Shown: one piece after another, positions 1 to 13,532 of the stretch
Layout of the letters: the number at the start of each line of letters is the position of its first letter
Position numbering within the stretch: position 1 is the first letter of the stretch
Assembly (NCBI RefSeq): GCF_005886535.1
Contig: NZ_PNDS01000009.1
Location: forward strand, 1 to 64,000
Source of the DNA: Pseudoalteromonas sp. S2755
GTDB lineage: Bacteria; Pseudomonadota; Gammaproteobacteria; Enterobacterales; Alteromonadaceae
Direction of reading: 5' to 3'
DNA: 64,000 nucleotides
Notes under the pieces: generated by a model
The model's database searches: none
What the model was told of the DNA's origin: nothing
Seen by the model: only the letters and a program-made list of their open reading frames with translations
Made by a program: the position numbers and the translations under genes

Positions 1-153
<153 letters not shown>

Positions 154-159
154 CTAAAA

Positions 160-2274
160 TTACTTAACAGCGCGAGCTGCAATTATTGCATCAGCTACGT
201 TTTTAGCCGCTTCAGCATACTTTAGGAATTCCATAGAGTATGATGCGCGCCCTTGTGTAGCGGAGCGTAAGTCTGTTGCATAACCAAACATTTCAGAAAG
301 CGGTACCTGAGCATTAATTTGCTTCGAGCCACCAAATGCTTCTTCCATGCCTTCAATTATGCCACGACGACGGTTTAAGTCGCCTACTACATCACCCATG
401 TTTTCTTCAGGGGTGATTACTTCTACTTTCATGACAGGCTCAAGTAGAACTGGATTTGCTTCTAGCGCGCCCTTTCTAAAGCCCATCGAACCTGCGATCT
501 TAAACGCCATCTCGTTTGAGTCAACATCGTGGAACGAGCCATCAAACAGGGTAGCTTTAACACCCAATAGCGGATAACCGGCAAGCACACCTTGCTTCAT
601 CTGCTCTTGAATACCTTTATCAACCGCTGGGATATATTCTTTTGGTACTGTACCACCTACGATTTCGTTAACGAATTCGTATATAGGCGCATCATCATCA
701 GAAACATCCATTGGTTCTAGCTTCAACCAAACGTGACCATATTGACCACGACCACCAGATTGACGCACAAACTTACCTTCAGCTTCAACAGAAGCTCGGA
801 TAGTTTCGCGGTATGCAACCTGAGGCTTACCAACGTTACAGACAACGTTAAACTCACGCTTCATACGATCGACAATGATATCTAAGTGAAGTTCACCCAT
901 ACCAGAGATAATCGTCTGACCTGATTCTTCGTCCGTTTCTACACGGAATGAAGGATCTTCTGCTGCAAGTTTACCAAGTGCAACGCCCATTTTTTCTTGG
1001 TCAGCTACTGTTTTAGGTTCTACTGCGACCGAGATTACAGGCTCAGGGAACTCCATACGTTCTAACGTAATTGGGGCATCTTGAGCACAAAGTGTATCAC
1101 CAGTAGTCACATCTTTTAGGCCGATAGCAGCCGCGATGTCACCCGCATGAACTTCTTTAATCTCTTCACGCGAGTTTGAGTGCATTTGAACAATACGTCC
1201 AAAACGCTCTTTTTTACCTTTAACAGGATTTAGTACCGAATCACCTTGGCTAACTTTACCAGAGTAAACTCGGAAGAAAGTAAGTGTGCCAACGAATGGA
1301 TCGGTTGCGATCTTAAATGCAAGCGCCGCAAACGGTGCATTATCGTCAGCTTCACGCGTATCTTCGGTTTCGTCTTCTAAGACACCTTGGATAGCTTTTA
1401 CTTCAGTAGGCGAAGGCATGAATTCAATCACAGCGTCAAGCACAGCCTGAACACCTTTGTTCTTGAATGCACTACCTGTCGTCATTGGCACAATTTCATT
1501 GGCCAATGTGCGTTGGCGAAGGGCTGATTTAATCTCTTCTTCGCTCAACTCACCATCTTCAAGATATTTTTCCATTAGCTCTTCAGAAGCTTCTGCAGCG
1601 CTCTCAATTAGATGAGAACGCCATTCTTCAGCAAGCTCAAGAAGATCTGCTGGGACCTCTTCGTAGTTGAAAGTCATCCCCTGGTCTTCTTCATTCCAGT
1701 TAATCGCTTTCATCTTGATAAGGTCAATAACACCTTTAAATTCATCTTCAGCACCAATTGGTAGCTGAATAGGCACAGGTGTAGCACCGAGACGTTTTTT
1801 AACTTGTTCAACAACAGACAAGAAATTAGCCCCCGTACGATCCATCTTATTGACGAAAATCATACGTGGTACTTCGTATTTGTTTGCCTGACGCCAAACG
1901 GTCTCAGTTTGCGGTTGCACACCTGATGAAGCACATAACACAACAACAGCACCATCAAGTACGCGCAATGAACGCTCTACTTCGATAGTAAAATCTACGT
2001 GTCCTGGAGTATCGATGATGTTTACACGATGCTCATCAAACTGAGCATCCATCCCTTTCCAGAAACACGTCGTTGCAGCAGAAGTGATCGTGATACCACG
2101 CTCTTGCTCCTGCTCCATCCAGTCCATAGTTGCGGCGCCGTCGTGTACCTCACCAATCTTATGAGAAAGACCAGTATAAAAAAGTACACGCTCGGTCGTA
2201 GTTGTTTTACCCGCATCTACGTGAGCACATATACCGATGTTACGGTAGCGCTCAATCGGAGTTGTCCGTGCCAT
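160..2274 (-). CDS. fusA: elongation factor G
   Basis: EF-G is the GTPase that drives ribosomal translocation and, with RRF, ribosome recycling. The 704-residue length equals that of E. coli EF-G. The G1 loop AHVDAGKT is at residues 17-24, followed by the switch region [11 protein letters not shown], the G3 motif DTPGH and the G4 motif NKMD. The later domains contain GMGELHLDI and the domain IV signature [10 protein letters not shown]. It is the third gene of the str operon, 27 bases after rpsG and upstream of tuf. The ATG starts right after the [15 protein letters not shown]-terminus expected for the family. Confidence 0.99.
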   Translation of the reverse strand: MARTTPIERYRNIGICAHVDAGKTTTTERVLFYTGLSHKIGEVHDGAATMDWMEQEQERGITITSAATTCFWKGMDAQFDEHRVNIIDTPGHVDFTIEVERSLRVLDGAVVVLCASSGVQPQTETVWRQANKYEVPRMIFVNKMDRTGANFLSVVEQVKKRLGATPVPIQLPIGAEDEFKGVIDLIKMKAINWNEEDQGMTFNYEEVPADLLELAEEWRSHLIESAAEASEELMEKYLEDGELSEEEIKSALRQRTLANEIVPMTTGSAFKNKGVQAVLDAVIEFMPSPTEVKAIQGVLEDETEDTREADDNAPFAALAFKIATDPFVGTLTFFRVYSGKVSQGDSVLNPVKGKKERFGRIVQMHSNSREEIKEVHAGDIAAAIGLKDVTTGDTLCAQDAPITLERMEFPEPVISVAVEPKTVADQEKMGVALGKLAAEDPSFRVETDEESGQTIISGMGELHLDIIVDRMKREFNVVCNVGKPQVAYRETIRASVEAEGKFVRQSGGRGQYGHVWLKLEPMDVSDDDAPIYEFVNEIVGGTVPKEYIPAVDKGIQEQMKQGVLAGYPLLGVKATLFDGSFHDVDSNEMAFKIAGSMGFRKGALEANPVLLEPVMKVEVITPEENMGDVVGDLNRRRGIIEGMEEAFGGSKQINAQVPLSEMFGYATDLRSATQGRASYSMEFLKYAEAAKNVADAIIAARAVK

Positions 2275-2301
2275 AATATCCTCTTAAAGGGTGTTAGCAG
2301 A

Positions 2302-2790
<489 letters not shown>

Positions 2791-2872
2791 TCAGGTCCGT
2801 GCTAACACGGATTCCCAAAACAATATATAAAAATTTAAAACTTAAGTGCTTGGCCTTACTAACGGAGAACCA

Positions 2873-3247
2873 TTAGCCCTTAGGACGTTTTGCACCGTAC
2901 TTAGAACGAGCCTGTCTACGGTCGTTTACGCCTGCACAGTCAAGTGCACCACGAACAGTGTGGAAACGCACACCTGGTAAGTCTTTAACACGACCACCAC
3001 GGATTAGGATTACACTGTGCTCTTGTAGGTTGTGACCTTCACCACCAATGTATGAAGTTACTTCGAAACCGTTAGTTAAACGTACACGCGCTACTTTACG
3101 TAATGCAGAGTTTGGTTTCTTAGGTGTTGTTGTATATACACGAGTACATACACCACGCTTTTGTGGACAAGCTTTAAGAGCAGCTGAGTTGCTCTTTGTA
3201 ACCTTGCTACGACGTGGCTTACGCACTAGCTGGTTAATAGTTGCCAT
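2873..3247 (-). CDS. rpsL: 30S ribosomal protein S12
   Basis: S12 sits at the decoding centre and controls accuracy. The 124-residue product matches the family closely ([15 protein letters not shown] start, [37 protein letters not shown]). Lysine 43 in TTPKKPNS and the lysine in RVKDLPG are the residues mutated in streptomycin-resistant strains; both are wild type here. It is the first gene of the str operon and has its own promoter 97 bases upstream, separated from rpoC by a terminator. The ATG is preceded by AGGAGC. Confidence 0.99.
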   Translation of the reverse strand: MATINQLVRKPRRSKVTKSNSAALKACPQKRGVCTRVYTTTPKKPNSALRKVARVRLTNGFEVTSYIGGEGHNLQEHSVILIRGGRVKDLPGVRFHTVRGALDCAGVNDRRQARSKYGAKRPKG

Positions 3248-3343
3248 TAAATAGCTCCTGAATTAATAAATTACTACTGAAAAATAAAATCTTACCATTT
3301 AGGCCAAATCCAATTTTCTTGAACGACTAAAATGGGTGGCCGA

Positions 3344-3372
3344 ATTTTAATGACCAAAGTTTAACCTGTCAA
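3344..3372 (-). promoter_or_regulatory. sigma70-type promoter of the rpsL-rpsG-fusA-tuf operon
   Basis: On the minus strand a perfect -35 box TTGACA (3367-3372) is separated by 17 bases from TAAAAT (3344-3349). The predicted start is near 3337, giving a leader of about 90 bases before rpsL. The bases after the -10 box (TCGGCCACCC) are GC-rich, which is the discriminator type seen at stringently controlled ribosomal promoters. The spacing and near-consensus boxes make this the clearest promoter in the window. Confidence 0.85.
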
Positions 3373-3540
3373 CCAAAAGTCGTCATCAGCGCTAAGTAAA
3401 TGCATGCAATTCGGATGGTTTTGCCTGCGAAGCTATTGAAAGTTAACAAAAGTTAGCGATTGCATTGAAAAACCTTTGTTGCAGTATACATATTGATGTG
3501 ACGCTTTGATGGCAATTCGACCAGCGAGTTGTAAAGGCAT

Positions 3541-3574
3541 AAAAAAACCGCTGTATTCACACAGCGGTTTTTCA
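3541..3574 (-). terminator. intrinsic terminator after rpoC
   Basis: A 12-bp perfect stem (3543-3554 with 3561-3572) has a 6-base loop and is followed on the minus strand by a T run. It lies 24 bases beyond the rpoC stop codon, so it closes the long secE-to-rpoC transcript and isolates the str operon promoter downstream of it. Confidence 0.9.
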
Positions 3575-3597
3575 ATTAATTCGCTAAATGGCGAGGA

Positions 3598-6500
3598 TTA
3601 CTCGTTGCCACCTAGTAAATCAGCGTTTAGTGCGTCTGTCAGCGCTTGAGTTGCCTCTTCAGCACTTACTGTTTGCTCTTCAACAGCTGCTTCACCTTGC
3701 TTACGACGGTTGATGCGTTCTTCATGGTATGCGAAACCTGTACCCGCTGGGATCAAACGACCCACGATTACGTTTTCTTTCAGACCACGTAGCTCATCGC
3801 TCTTACCATTAACCGCAGCTTCGGTTAGAACACGTGTTGTTTCCTGGAACGATGCCGCTGAAATAAACGATTCAGTCGCAAGTGACGCTTTAGTAATACC
3901 CATTAGTTGAATTTCAAACTTAGCTGGGATCTTACCTTGCATTTCTAGTTCACGGTTAGCGATGTTTACACGTGCAACTTCAGCTTGCTCGCCTACTAGG
4001 AATTCACTGTCACCACCATCAAGGATGATACACTTACGAAGCATCTGACGAACGATAGTCTCAATGTGCTTATCGTTAATCTTTACGCCCTGTAGACGGT
4101 ATACTTCTTGTACTTCGTTAGTGATGTAGTTAGATACATCAGTAACACCACGTAGACGTAGGATGTCGTGCGGAGACTCAGGACCATCGGCGATTACTTC
4201 ACCTTTAGCCACTTGTTCACCTTCGAACACGTTAAGCTGACGCCATTTCGGGATCATCTCTTCGTATGCATCACCCTCTTCCGGTGTGATCACAAGACGT
4301 TTCTTACCTTTAGTCTCTTTACCGAAGCTAACGGTACCTGTGATTTCTGCAAGGATTGCAGGATCTTTTGGCTTACGCGCTTCGAATAGGTCAGCAACTC
4401 GAGGTAGACCACCCGTGATATCACGAGTCTTCGAACCTTCTTGTGGAATACGGGCCAATACCGAACCAGGTAGTACTGTTGCACCATCTGTGATTTCAAT
4501 CGTTGTGAATGAAGGTAGACGGATCTCTTGAAGACCACGTTCTTCGTTCTCAATGATTAGTTTAGGCTCTTTCGCGTTTACTTTCGCAAGATCCTTAACA
4601 ACCACACGTGTTAGACCAGTTAATTCATCAGTCTGTGCTTCAGTGTTTGAATCATCGATATCGCTGAACGATACTTTTGACTCATGTTCAATGATGATTG
4701 GGTGACTATGCGGGTCCCAAGTAGCAACGATATCGTTACCTTTAACGTCAGCACCATCTTGTACAGTTAATACTGCACCGTAAGGAACTTTATAACGCTC
4801 TTTCTCACGACCGTGCTCATCAATTATCGTGATCTCGGTTGAACGAGATGTGATAACGATTTTGCCATCAGCATTGATTACAAACTTCGCATTGTGAAGT
4901 TTCAGATTACCATTGTTCTTAACTTGAACACTGTTCTCTGCAGAAGCTCGTGATGCCGCACCACCGATGTGGAATGTACGCATCGTAAGCTGTGTACCCG
5001 GCTCACCGATTGACTGTGCCGCGATTACACCAACTGCTTCACCAGGGTTGATGATATGGCCACGCGCCAAGTCACGACCATAACAGTGTGCACACACACC
5101 AAAGTCGTTTTGACAGGTGATTACAGAACGTACTTTAACTTCGTCTACTGAGTGCTCCTCTAGAAGATCACACAGTTTTTCGTCAATCATTACGTTACGT
5201 GCAACAAGTACTTCAGTGGTACCTGGCTTACATACATCTTCAGCGACAACACGACCTAGTACACGCTCGCGAAGCGGCTCTACAACGTCACCACCTTCAA
5301 TTAGCGGCTTCATTACTAGACCTTCTTCAGTACCACAGTCTGATTCATTGATAACCAAATCTTGTGCTACATCTACTAGACGACGAGTTAGGTAACCCGA
5401 GTTCGCAGTCTTAAGTGCTGTATCGGCTAGACCCTTACGCGCACCGTGTGTCGAGATAAAGTACTGTAGTACGTTTAGACCTTCACGGAAGTTCGCTGTG
5501 ATTGGCGTTTCGATGATTGAACCATCTGGACGTGCCATTAGACCACGCATACCCGCTAGCTGACGGATCTGAGCAGCACTACCACGAGCGCCCGAGTCTG
5601 CCATCATAAACACTGAGTTAAATGACGGTTGTTCTTCTTCGTTGCCTTCTGCGTTGATAACCGTTTCTTTTGAAAGGTTAGCCATCATCTCGCGAGAAAG
5701 GTTTTCGTTTACACGTGACCAGATATCGATAACTTTGTTGTATTTCTCACCGGCAGTTACAAGACCTGATTGGAACTGTTGGTTGATTTCTGCAACTTCA
5801 GCTTCCGCACGATCGATGATCTCACCTTTCGTTGGTGGGATTACCATGTCATTGATACCGATAGAAACACCTGACTTCATCGCGTAGTGGAAACCGGTAT
5901 ACATCACTTGGTCAGCAAAGATAACTGTATCTTTAAGACCTAGACGACGGTAACACTCGTTAAGAAGACCAGAAATTTGTTTCTTACCTAGTGGTTTGTT
6001 GATCAGTTCAAACGGCAAGCCTTCAGGGATATTCAATGAAAGGATTGCACGACCAACTGTCGTATCAACTAGGTGAGTTAACGTGCCGCGCTCACGTGTT
6101 TCTTCGTCGATAGTCACTTCTGTGATACGCACTTTAACACGAGCGTGAAGCTCAGCAGCACCTACACGGTATGCTTTTTCAGCTTCTTTAGCATCTTTAA
6201 ATACAGTGCCTTCACCTTTACCGTTGATGCGATCGCGAGTCATGTAGTAAAGACCTAGTACAACGTCCTGTGAAGGAACGATGATTGGCTCACCGTTAGC
6301 TGGTGCTAGGATGTTGTTGGTAGACATCATCAATGCACGCGCTTCCAACTGCGCTTCAAGCGTCAGTGGTACGTGAACAGCCATTTGGTCACCATCGAAG
6401 TCAGCGTTATACGCCGCACACACTAGCGGGTGCAGGTGGATCGCTTTACCTTCGATAAGTACAGGTTCGAATGCTTGGATACCTAGACGGTGAAGTGTTG

Positions 6501-7779
6501 GCGCACGGTTAAGTAAAACCGGGTGCTCACGGATAACTTCATCTAGTACGTCCCAAACCTCTGGTACTTCACGCTCAACCATCTTCTTCGCCGCTTTGAT
6601 GGTTGTCGCCATACCACGGCGCTCTAGTTTACCGTAGATAAATGGCTTGAATAGCTCAAGTGCCATCTTCTTAGGTAGACCACACTGATGTAGTTTCAGC
6701 GTAGGACCAACGGTGATAACAGAACGACCTGAATAGTCAACACGCTTACCTAGAAGGTTTTGACGGAAACGACCTTGCTTACCTTTGATCATGTCTGCAA
6801 GCGACTTCAGTGGACGCTTGTTAGAACCCGTAATTGCACGGCCACGACGACCATTATCAAGTAGCGCATCAACCGCTTCTTGAAGCATACGCTTTTCGTT
6901 ACGCACGATGATGTCTGGTGCAGCTAGGTCTAGAAGACGCTTCAAACGGTTGTTACGGTTGATCACACGACGGTAAAGGTCGTTCAGATCTGAAGTCGCA
7001 AAACGACCGCCATCTAGTGGTACTAGAGGACGTAGATCTGGTGGAAGAACCGGTAGCACGCTCATTACCATCCACTCAGGGTTGTTCCCTGATTGATGGA
7101 ACGCTTCCATTAGTTTAAGACGCTTAGTGATTTTCTTACGCTTAGTTTCAGAGTTGATTGTTGGCAACTCTTCACGCATTTCAGCGATTAACTGACCAAG
7201 GTCTAAGTCACGAAGTAGATCAAGTACAGCTTCTGCACCCATCTTCGCTTCAAACTCATCACCGTGCTCTTCAAGTGCATCTAGATATTCTTCTTCACCC
7301 AGTAGTTGACCGCGCTCAAGCGTAGTCATACCTGGCTCAGTTACCACGAATGATTCGAAGTAAAGTACGCGCTCGATATCACGAAGCGTCATATCTAGCA
7401 TTAGGCCGATACGTGACGGAAGTGATTTCAAGAACCAAATATGCGCAACTGGGCTAGCCAGCTCGATGTGACCCATACGGTCACGACGTACTTTTGTTAG
7501 CGTTACTTCAACGCCACACTTTTCACAGATAACACCACGGTGCTTCAAGCGCTTGTATTTACCACACAAACACTCGTAATCTTTTACTGGGCCGAAGATA
7601 CGGGCACAGAATAAGCCATCACGCTCAGGCTTGAAAGTACGGTAGTTGATTGTCTCAGGTTTCTTTACTTCACCGTAAGACCATGAACGCACCATGTCTG
7701 GCGAAGCAAGACCAATGCGAATTGCATCGAATTCTTCGGTCTTATTTTGTTGCTTCAGAAACTTAAGTAAGTCTTTCAC
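3598..7779 (-). CDS. rpoC: RNA polymerase subunit beta-prime
   Basis: This is the catalytic subunit of RNA polymerase. The active-site magnesium motif [12 protein letters not shown] is present, as are the N-terminal zinc ribbon (CLCGKY...CEKCGVEV), the second zinc site ([10 protein letters not shown]) and the bridge-helix and trigger-loop region ([37 protein letters not shown]). I take the GTG at 7777-7779 as the start, as in E. coli: it yields [13 protein letters not shown] and has AGGAG upstream. The upstream-extended TTG reading at 7815 would add 12 residues with no family support. The product is 1393 residues. Confidence 0.98.
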   Translation of the reverse strand: MKDLLKFLKQQNKTEEFDAIRIGLASPDMVRSWSYGEVKKPETINYRTFKPERDGLFCARIFGPVKDYECLCGKYKRLKHRGVICEKCGVEVTLTKVRRDRMGHIELASPVAHIWFLKSLPSRIGLMLDMTLRDIERVLYFESFVVTEPGMTTLERGQLLGEEEYLDALEEHGDEFEAKMGAEAVLDLLRDLDLGQLIAEMREELPTINSETKRKKITKRLKLMEAFHQSGNNPEWMVMSVLPVLPPDLRPLVPLDGGRFATSDLNDLYRRVINRNNRLKRLLDLAAPDIIVRNEKRMLQEAVDALLDNGRRGRAITGSNKRPLKSLADMIKGKQGRFRQNLLGKRVDYSGRSVITVGPTLKLHQCGLPKKMALELFKPFIYGKLERRGMATTIKAAKKMVEREVPEVWDVLDEVIREHPVLLNRAPTLHRLGIQAFEPVLIEGKAIHLHPLVCAAYNADFDGDQMAVHVPLTLEAQLEARALMMSTNNILAPANGEPIIVPSQDVVLGLYYMTRDRINGKGEGTVFKDAKEAEKAYRVGAAELHARVKVRITEVTIDEETRERGTLTHLVDTTVGRAILSLNIPEGLPFELINKPLGKKQISGLLNECYRRLGLKDTVIFADQVMYTGFHYAMKSGVSIGINDMVIPPTKGEIIDRAEAEVAEINQQFQSGLVTAGEKYNKVIDIWSRVNENLSREMMANLSKETVINAEGNEEEQPSFNSVFMMADSGARGSAAQIRQLAGMRGLMARPDGSIIETPITANFREGLNVLQYFISTHGARKGLADTALKTANSGYLTRRLVDVAQDLVINESDCGTEEGLVMKPLIEGGDVVEPLRERVLGRVVAEDVCKPGTTEVLVARNVMIDEKLCDLLEEHSVDEVKVRSVITCQNDFGVCAHCYGRDLARGHIINPGEAVGVIAAQSIGEPGTQLTMRTFHIGGAASRASAENSVQVKNNGNLKLHNAKFVINADGKIVITSRSTEITIIDEHGREKERYKVPYGAVLTVQDGADVKGNDIVATWDPHSHPIIIEHESKVSFSDIDDSNTEAQTDELTGLTRVVVKDLAKVNAKEPKLIIENEERGLQEIRLPSFTTIEITDGATVLPGSVLARIPQEGSKTRDITGGLPRVADLFEARKPKDPAILAEITGTVSFGKETKGKKRLVITPEEGDAYEEMIPKWRQLNVFEGEQVAKGEVIADGPESPHDILRLRGVTDVSNYITNEVQEVYRLQGVKINDKHIETIVRQMLRKCIILDGGDSEFLVGEQAEVARVNIANRELEMQGKIPAKFEIQLMGITKASLATESFISAASFQETTRVLTEAAVNGKSDELRGLKENVIVGRLIPAGTGFAYHEERINRRKQGEAAVEEQTVSAEEATQALTDALNADLLGGNE

Positions 7780-7888
7780 CTTAGCTCTCCTGTCGGAGGT
7801 TAATCTTGAGGGCAAGCCATGCTTGCCCCTACATTCTTTTCAGTCCGGTTGCAGTTATGCAACGCCGCAGCGCACTGCGGCGGTCGGA
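7780..7888 (-). other. rpoB-rpoC gap with two hairpins
   Basis: The 109-base gap holds two perfect inverted repeats: an 8-bp stem with a 3-base loop (7810-7817 with 7821-7828) and a 7-bp GC-rich stem with a tetraloop (7864-7870 with 7875-7881). Neither is followed by a T run, so they are not intrinsic terminators. They may be RNA processing or stability elements in the rpoBC mRNA; this is inference. Confidence 0.5.
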
Positions 7889-10800
7889 TTAAATTTCTTC
7901 CAACTCGATGTTGATACCTAGCGAGCGGATTTCTTTCAACAGTACGTTGAACGACTCAGGCATACCCGGTTCCATCTTGTGGTTACCGTCTACGATGTTC
8001 TTATACATCTTAGTACGACCGTTAACGTCATCCGACTTCACTGTCAACATTTCTTGTAGCGTGTAGGCAGCACCGTATGCTTCTAGTGCCCATACCTCCA
8101 TCTCACCGAAACGCTGACCACCGAACTGTGCCTTACCACCCAGCGGCTGCTGAGTAACTAGGCTGTAAGAACCTGTTGAACGCGCGTGCATCTTGTCATC
8201 AACAAGGTGGTTCAGTTTCAGCATGTACATGTAGCCTACTGTTACTTGACGCTCAAATGCATCACCAGTACGACCATCATATAACGTTACCTGACCACTT
8301 CTTGGATAACCACCAAGCTCTAGCATGTCTTTGATTTCAGCTTCACGTGCACCATCAAATGCTGGTGTTGCGATTGGAAGACCGCCTTTAAGGTTATCTG
8401 CCAAGCGACGGATTTCATCATCAGAGAAGTTAGCAATATCTACTTTCTGACGGCAGTCACCGATTTCGTAAGCTTTCTTGATGAATTCGCGTAGCTCGTG
8501 AATTTCACGTTGCTCTTTCATCATTTCTTCAAGACGTTCACCGATACCACGAGCAGCTAGACCCATGTGAGTTTCTAGGATCTGACCGATGTTCATACGA
8601 GATGGTACACCCAGCGGGTTAAGTACGATATCTACAGTACGACCTTTATCATCGTAAGGCATGTCTTCAACAGGAACGATAGTTGAGATTACACCCTTGT
8701 TACCGTGACGACCCGCCATCTTATCACCAGGCTGGATACGACGTTTAACAGCTAGGTATACTTTAACAATCTTAAGTACGCCAGGCGCTAGGTCATCACC
8801 CTGAGTGATCTTACGACGCTTGTTCTCAAAACGCTTATCGTAGTCAGCTTTAAGCTCGTCATACTGTGCAGCTAATTGCTCAAGCTCTGCTTGATGCTCT
8901 TCATCAGCAAGGCTTTGTGTTAGTAGCTTCTCAGTGTTAAAGCCAGCAAGCTGCTCTTCACTCATACCTGATTTAATCAGTAGGTTACGAGCGTGAGTCA
9001 GGATACCGCCTTCAAGGATTCTGAACTCTTCGTTGAAGTCTTTCTTCGCTTCGCGAAGCTGCATATCTTCAACTTCTAGTGCACGTTTGTCTTTTTCAAC
9101 ACCGTCACGCGTAAACACTTGTACGTCGATAACCGTACCAGATACAGAGTTAGGTACACGTAGTGAGCTGTCTTTAACGTCAGACGCTTTTTCACCGAAG
9201 ATAGCGCGTAGTAGCTTTTCTTCAGGTGTTAGCTGCGTTTCACCTTTAGGCGTTACTTTACCTACAAGGATGTCGCCGCCTTTCACTTCAGCACCGATAT
9301 ATACAACGCCTGATTCGTCAAGCTTACCTAGTGCAGACTCACCTACGTTTGGAATATCCGCAGTGATTTCTTCTGGACCAAGCTTAGTATCACGAGCAAT
9401 ACACTGAAGCTCTTGAATGTGGATAGTCGTTAGACGATCTTCTTTTACAACATTCTCTGAAAGTAGGATTGAATCCTCGAAGTTGTAACCATTCCAAGGC
9501 ATGAACGCTACGCGTAGGTTCTGACCAAGTGCTAAGTCACCTAGGTCTGTTGAAGGACCATCAGCAAGCACGTCACCACGTACCACCGGCTCACCAACCA
9601 TACAAGTTGGTTTCTGGTTGATACAAGTGTTTTGGTTTGAACGTGTGTACTTAGTTAAGTTATAGATGTCGATGCCCGCTTCACCTTGGATGCGCTCATC
9701 TTCATTAACGTTAACAACAATACGGCTTGCATCAGCATACTTAACGATACCGCCACGCTTAGCAACGATTGTTACACCAGAGTCTTTCGCTAGTGTACGC
9801 TCAATACCAGTACCAACTAGCGGCTTATCAGCACGTAGTGTAGGTACAGCTTGACGTTGCATGTTCGATCCCATCAATGCGCGGTTCGCGTCATCGTGTT
9901 CTAAGAATGGGATAAGCGCTGCCGCCACAGAGATTACCTGCTGTGGAGATACGTCCATATACTGGATGCTGTCGCTTGGCATAAAGGTTGATTCACCTTT
10001 AAAACGACATGGAATCAATTCTTCAGCAAATTGGTTGTCATCAGTTAGCGTTGTATTCGCCTGTGCGATAACGAACTGACCTTCTTCAATTGCTGATAGG
10101 TAATCAACATCGTCAGTAACGATACCGTCTACTACTTTGCGGTATGGAGTCTCTAAGAAACCATAGTCGTTTGTACGCGCGTATGTAGATAGCGAGTTGA
10201 TTAGACCGATGTTTGGACCTTCAGGTGTTTCGATAGGACAAACACGACCGTAGTGCGTTACGTGTACGTCACGTACTTCGAAGCCAGCACGCTCACGAGT
10301 TAGACCACCCGGACCTAATGCAGAAATACGGCGCTTGTGCGTTACTTCTGAAAGCGGGTTGTTCTGGTCCATAAACTGTGAAAGCTGTGAAGAACCAAAG
10401 AATTCTTTTACTGCTGCAGAGATTGGCTTAGCGTTGATCAAATCCTGTGGCATAACGTTATCTAGGTCACCAAGACTTAGACGCTCACGTACAGCACGCT
10501 CAACACGTACAAGACCTACACGGAATTGGTTTTCAGCCATTTCACCTACAGAACGGATACGACGGTTACCTAAGTGGTCGATGTCATCAACATCGCCTTT
10601 ACCGTTACGGATGTCGATCAATACCTTCATCACGCTCACGATATCTTCTTTAGATAACGTACCGTCACCTTCGTCTGAATCATAACCAACACGGCTATTG
10701 AACTTCATACGACCAACCGTTGAAAGGTCGTAGCGCTCTTCAGAGAAGAATAGGTTATCAAATAACGCTTCTGCAGCTTCTTTTGTTGGTGGCTCACCAG

Positions 10801-11914
10801 GACGCATCATGCGATAGATTTCTACCAATGCTTCTAGGCGATTGTTAGTAGAGTCAACACGTAATGTCTCTGACATGTACGCACCGCTGTCTACTTCGTT
10901 GATGTAAAGCGTATCGATCTTTGAGTGACCCGCTTTCACCAATTCAGCCATAAGCTCTAGTGAAAGCTCAGTGTTCGCTTCTGCAATCACTTCGCCTGTT
11001 GATTCGTCGATATAGTTTTTAGCAACAACACGACCGATGATGTACTCATGCGGTACTTCAAGAGTGTCGATGCCTTGCTTTTCGATGCTCTTAATATGGC
11101 GTGCAGTAATACGACGGCCTTTTTCAACCAATACGTCACCATTTGCATCTTTAATATCAAATGCAGCGGTTTCACCACGTAGGCGTGAAGGCACAAGTTC
11201 CATCAACACTTTGCCATCTTTTACTTCGAAACTTGTTGTTTCAAAGAATAGTGCCAAGATTTCTTCTGAAGTGAACTCTAGTGCACGTAAGATGATAGAT
11301 GCTGGTAGTTTACGGCGACGGTCAATACGAACGTAAAGGTTATCTTTAACGTCGAATTCAAAGTCAAGCCATGAACCACGGTAAGGGATCACACGTGCGT
11401 TATATAACACTTTACCAGATGAGTGTGATTTACCACGGTCGTTATCAAAGAATACACCAGGTGAACGGTGTAGCTGAGAAACGATAACACGCTCAGTACC
11501 ATTGATTACAAAAGTACCGGTGTCTGTCATGAGCGGGATTTCGCCCATATAAACTTCTTGCTCTTTTATGTCTTTGACTGTGCCAGGTGCATCTTTGTCC
11601 ATTAGCACAAGACGTAGTTTAACGCGAAGTGGAGCAGAATATGTCACACCGCGAATTTGACATTCTTTAACGTCAAATACTGGCTCGCCAATACGATAAC
11701 TGACGTATTGAAGTTCAGAGTTGCCCGAGTAGCTCTTGATAGGGAATACAGAACGGAAAGCAGCTTCCAATCCAGTATCACCATCGGCATCAGGCGCAAT
11801 GAACTTATCGAACGATTCCAACTGCATTTGCAGTAGGAAAGGTATGTCCAAAACCTGTGGACGTTTACCAAAATCCTTACGGATACGTTTCTTTTCAGAA
11901 TAAGAGTAAGCCAT
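7889..11914 (-). CDS. rpoB: RNA polymerase subunit beta
   Basis: This is the second large subunit of RNA polymerase. The 1341-residue length is one short of E. coli RpoB. Family landmarks are intact: [31 protein letters not shown] cut into its parts forms the rifampicin-binding pocket (SQFMDQ, HKRR, GPGG, all sensitive-type residues), followed by [13 protein letters not shown], the catalytic-side motif [12 protein letters not shown] and the C-terminal [21 protein letters not shown]. It starts at ATG with a GAGGAA-like element upstream and lies 350 bases after rplL, separated from it by an attenuator. Confidence 0.99.
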   Translation of the reverse strand: MAYSYSEKKRIRKDFGKRPQVLDIPFLLQMQLESFDKFIAPDADGDTGLEAAFRSVFPIKSYSGNSELQYVSYRIGEPVFDVKECQIRGVTYSAPLRVKLRLVLMDKDAPGTVKDIKEQEVYMGEIPLMTDTGTFVINGTERVIVSQLHRSPGVFFDNDRGKSHSSGKVLYNARVIPYRGSWLDFEFDVKDNLYVRIDRRRKLPASIILRALEFTSEEILALFFETTSFEVKDGKVLMELVPSRLRGETAAFDIKDANGDVLVEKGRRITARHIKSIEKQGIDTLEVPHEYIIGRVVAKNYIDESTGEVIAEANTELSLELMAELVKAGHSKIDTLYINEVDSGAYMSETLRVDSTNNRLEALVEIYRMMRPGEPPTKEAAEALFDNLFFSEERYDLSTVGRMKFNSRVGYDSDEGDGTLSKEDIVSVMKVLIDIRNGKGDVDDIDHLGNRRIRSVGEMAENQFRVGLVRVERAVRERLSLGDLDNVMPQDLINAKPISAAVKEFFGSSQLSQFMDQNNPLSEVTHKRRISALGPGGLTRERAGFEVRDVHVTHYGRVCPIETPEGPNIGLINSLSTYARTNDYGFLETPYRKVVDGIVTDDVDYLSAIEEGQFVIAQANTTLTDDNQFAEELIPCRFKGESTFMPSDSIQYMDVSPQQVISVAAALIPFLEHDDANRALMGSNMQRQAVPTLRADKPLVGTGIERTLAKDSGVTIVAKRGGIVKYADASRIVVNVNEDERIQGEAGIDIYNLTKYTRSNQNTCINQKPTCMVGEPVVRGDVLADGPSTDLGDLALGQNLRVAFMPWNGYNFEDSILLSENVVKEDRLTTIHIQELQCIARDTKLGPEEITADIPNVGESALGKLDESGVVYIGAEVKGGDILVGKVTPKGETQLTPEEKLLRAIFGEKASDVKDSSLRVPNSVSGTVIDVQVFTRDGVEKDKRALEVEDMQLREAKKDFNEEFRILEGGILTHARNLLIKSGMSEEQLAGFNTEKLLTQSLADEEHQAELEQLAAQYDELKADYDKRFENKRRKITQGDDLAPGVLKIVKVYLAVKRRIQPGDKMAGRHGNKGVISTIVPVEDMPYDDKGRTVDIVLNPLGVPSRMNIGQILETHMGLAARGIGERLEEMMKEQREIHELREFIKKAYEIGDCRQKVDIANFSDDEIRRLADNLKGGLPIATPAFDGAREAEIKDMLELGGYPRSGQVTLYDGRTGDAFERQVTVGYMYMLKLNHLVDDKMHARSTGSYSLVTQQPLGGKAQFGGQRFGEMEVWALEAYGAAYTLQEMLTVKSDDVNGRTKMYKNIVDGNHKMEPGMPESFNVLLKEIRSLGINIELEEI

Positions 11915-12190
11915 GGGGTTCCTCAGCTTGCTGATCTTTGACCCAACCTGTCCAAAATTGAACAGACTTCACTGGCATCTAAGCCATGATAACAACATCT
12001 AAATTGTCACACTAACTTGCTTAACTAACGGCTTAAATGAGCACAATTCAGGCTATATTCAAATCGTTTATGTCATCAAATTAGTGTTACTTCAAATGCC
12101 ATTGCGATTTTCAACAAAAACTTCTAAGTTATTGAAAATTACAGTGAAATTCGAAGATTTATGCACGATAGAAATGTATATCTCTATAGC

Positions 12191-12227
12191 GCAAAAGGGC
12201 CGGTGATTAAATAATCACCAGCCCTTG
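12191..12227 (-). terminator. rplL-rpoB attenuator
   Basis: A 15-bp stem (12195-12209 with 12212-12226, one G-U wobble) has a 2-base loop and is followed on the minus strand by only four T residues. It lies 38 bases after the rplL stop codon. In E. coli a partial terminator at the same place lowers rpoBC transcription relative to rplJL, so I read this as the equivalent attenuator. The remaining 276 bases up to rpoB show no further clear signal. Confidence 0.75.
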
Positions 12228-12264
12228 CCTGATTTCTCAGGCAGCGAACCTAGCGGGAGCTAGA

Positions 12265-12627
12265 TTACTTGATCTCAACTTGAGCACCAGCTTCTTCAAG
12301 ATCTTTCTTAAGCGCTTCAGCTTCTTCCTTAGATACACCTTCTTTGATAGGTGCAGGAGCAGACTCAACTAACGCTTTAGCTTCTTTAAGGCCTAGACCT
12401 GTTGCGCCACGTACCGCTTTGATTGCAGCAACTTTGTTACCGCCAGCAGCAGCTAGGATTACGTCGAACTCAGTCTTTTCTTCAGCAGCTTCAGCAGGAC
12501 CAGCAGCAACAACAGCAGCAGCTGCAGTTACACCGAACTTCTCTTCCATAGCTTCAACTAGTTCAACAACTTCCATTACTGACATTTCAGCAATAGCGTC
12601 AAGGATTTGGTCTTTAGTTACAGACAT
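12265..12627 (-). CDS. rplL: 50S ribosomal protein L7/L12
   Basis: This is the multicopy stalk protein that recruits translational GTPases. The 120-residue product has the N-terminal dimerisation helices ([20 protein letters not shown]), an alanine-rich hinge at about residues 34-50 and the C-terminal domain with [20 protein letters not shown]. It follows rplJ after 71 bases in the normal order and is translated from an ATG preceded by AGGAAATT. Confidence 0.98.
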   Translation of the reverse strand: MSVTKDQILDAIAEMSVMEVVELVEAMEEKFGVTAAAAVVAAGPAEAAEEKTEFDVILAAAGGNKVAAIKAVRGATGLGLKEAKALVESAPAPIKEGVSKEEAEALKKDLEEAGAQVEIK

Positions 12628-12698
12628 TTCAAATTTCCTAATTATTTACGAACCCATGCGGTTCAAAAAATTTATTAAAGAAAGGAGCGTTGCTTAGA

Positions 12699-13193
12699 TT
12701 AAGCAGCTTGCTCAGCTTTCTGTACACGTACCGCTTCAATTGTTTTACACAATTTGCCAGCAGACGCTTCTTTCATAGCGCTCATTAAGCGTGCAACAGC
12801 TTCGTCGTAAGTAGGTAGCTTAGCAAGCATATCTACATCAACGATTTTGCCTTCGAATGCAGCAGTTTTAAGCTCAAATGCTTCGTTCTTTTTCGCGAAA
12901 TCTGCAAAGATACGCGCAGCAGCACCAGGGTGCTCTGAAGAGAAAGCGATTAGGCTTGGACCAACTAGTGATTCGTTAAGGCATTCGTAATCAGTGCCTT
13001 CAACAGCACGTTTAGCTAGGGTGTTACGAACAACTTTCATCCATACACCAGCTTCACGAGCTTCTTTACGAAGAGCAGTGATTGCACCTACTGTTACACC
13101 ACGAGAATCAGCAACAACTGCTGAAAGAGCACCTTTGGCAGCTTCGTTGACTTCAGCAACAATTGCTTTTTTGTCTTGAAGATTTAAAGCCAT
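12699..13193 (-). CDS. rplJ: 50S ribosomal protein L10
   Basis: L10 anchors the L7/L12 stalk and represses its own mRNA. The start is set at the ATG at 13191-13193, giving [17 protein letters not shown] as in E. coli, with AGGAG eight bases upstream. An upstream in-frame start at 13223 would add ten residues lacking family support. The product is 164 residues and includes [23 protein letters not shown] and [16 protein letters not shown]. Expression is probably controlled by the leader structure just upstream. Confidence 0.98.
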   Translation of the reverse strand: MALNLQDKKAIVAEVNEAAKGALSAVVADSRGVTVGAITALRKEAREAGVWMKVVRNTLAKRAVEGTDYECLNESLVGPSLIAFSSEHPGAAARIFADFAKKNEAFELKTAAFEGKIVDVDMLAKLPTYDEAVARLMSAMKEASAGKLCKTIEAVRVQKAEQAA

Positions 13194-13229
13194 GGGTGTT
13201 ACTCCTGGTTTATAGAAAAACACATATAT

Positions 13230-13400
13230 GTTTTTCAGTTCTACTCTACCCTGCTAAAAACTTTAGCAGAGATGCTTTTTACGGCGAGAGCCAGAAGATT
13301 AGGAAAATCTAGCTGGGATTCACACCGTCTACGTAGGACGATTAAGGCCGAAGCCACCTACGGTCTTGGACGGAAGCGCAATTTATCGATTCATTGTAGA
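13230..13400 (-). promoter_or_regulatory. L10-type ribosomal protein leader of rplJL
   Basis: The 339-base gap between rplA and rplJ contains, on the minus strand, GACCGTAGGTGG followed 20 bases later by CCTACGTAGACGGTG. These two segments can pair and closely resemble the E. coli rplJ leader (GACCGTAGGTG and CCTGCGTAGACGGTG), the binding site for the L10-(L7/L12) complex. The boundaries given are approximate. A covariance search with the L10_leader model would settle them. The rest of the gap (13401-13532) shows no clear signal. Confidence 0.8.
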
Positions 13401-13532
13401 CCATGATGGAAACAATTTTCGAAATTATGCGCTTCAACCCGAATTCTTTGCTTTGTAAAGAAGCACACTTCTCTACAAAATGGCGCAAAATTATAGTCTA
13501 ATTTTTACGCCATGTAAACGCCAAACTCTAAA

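Noticed and set aside
7780-7815. The 12-residue N-terminal extension of rpoC from TTG at 7815.
   Set aside because: The family starts at MKDLLKFL, the GTG at 7779 has AGGAG upstream, and the extension would be encoded over the ribosome binding site.
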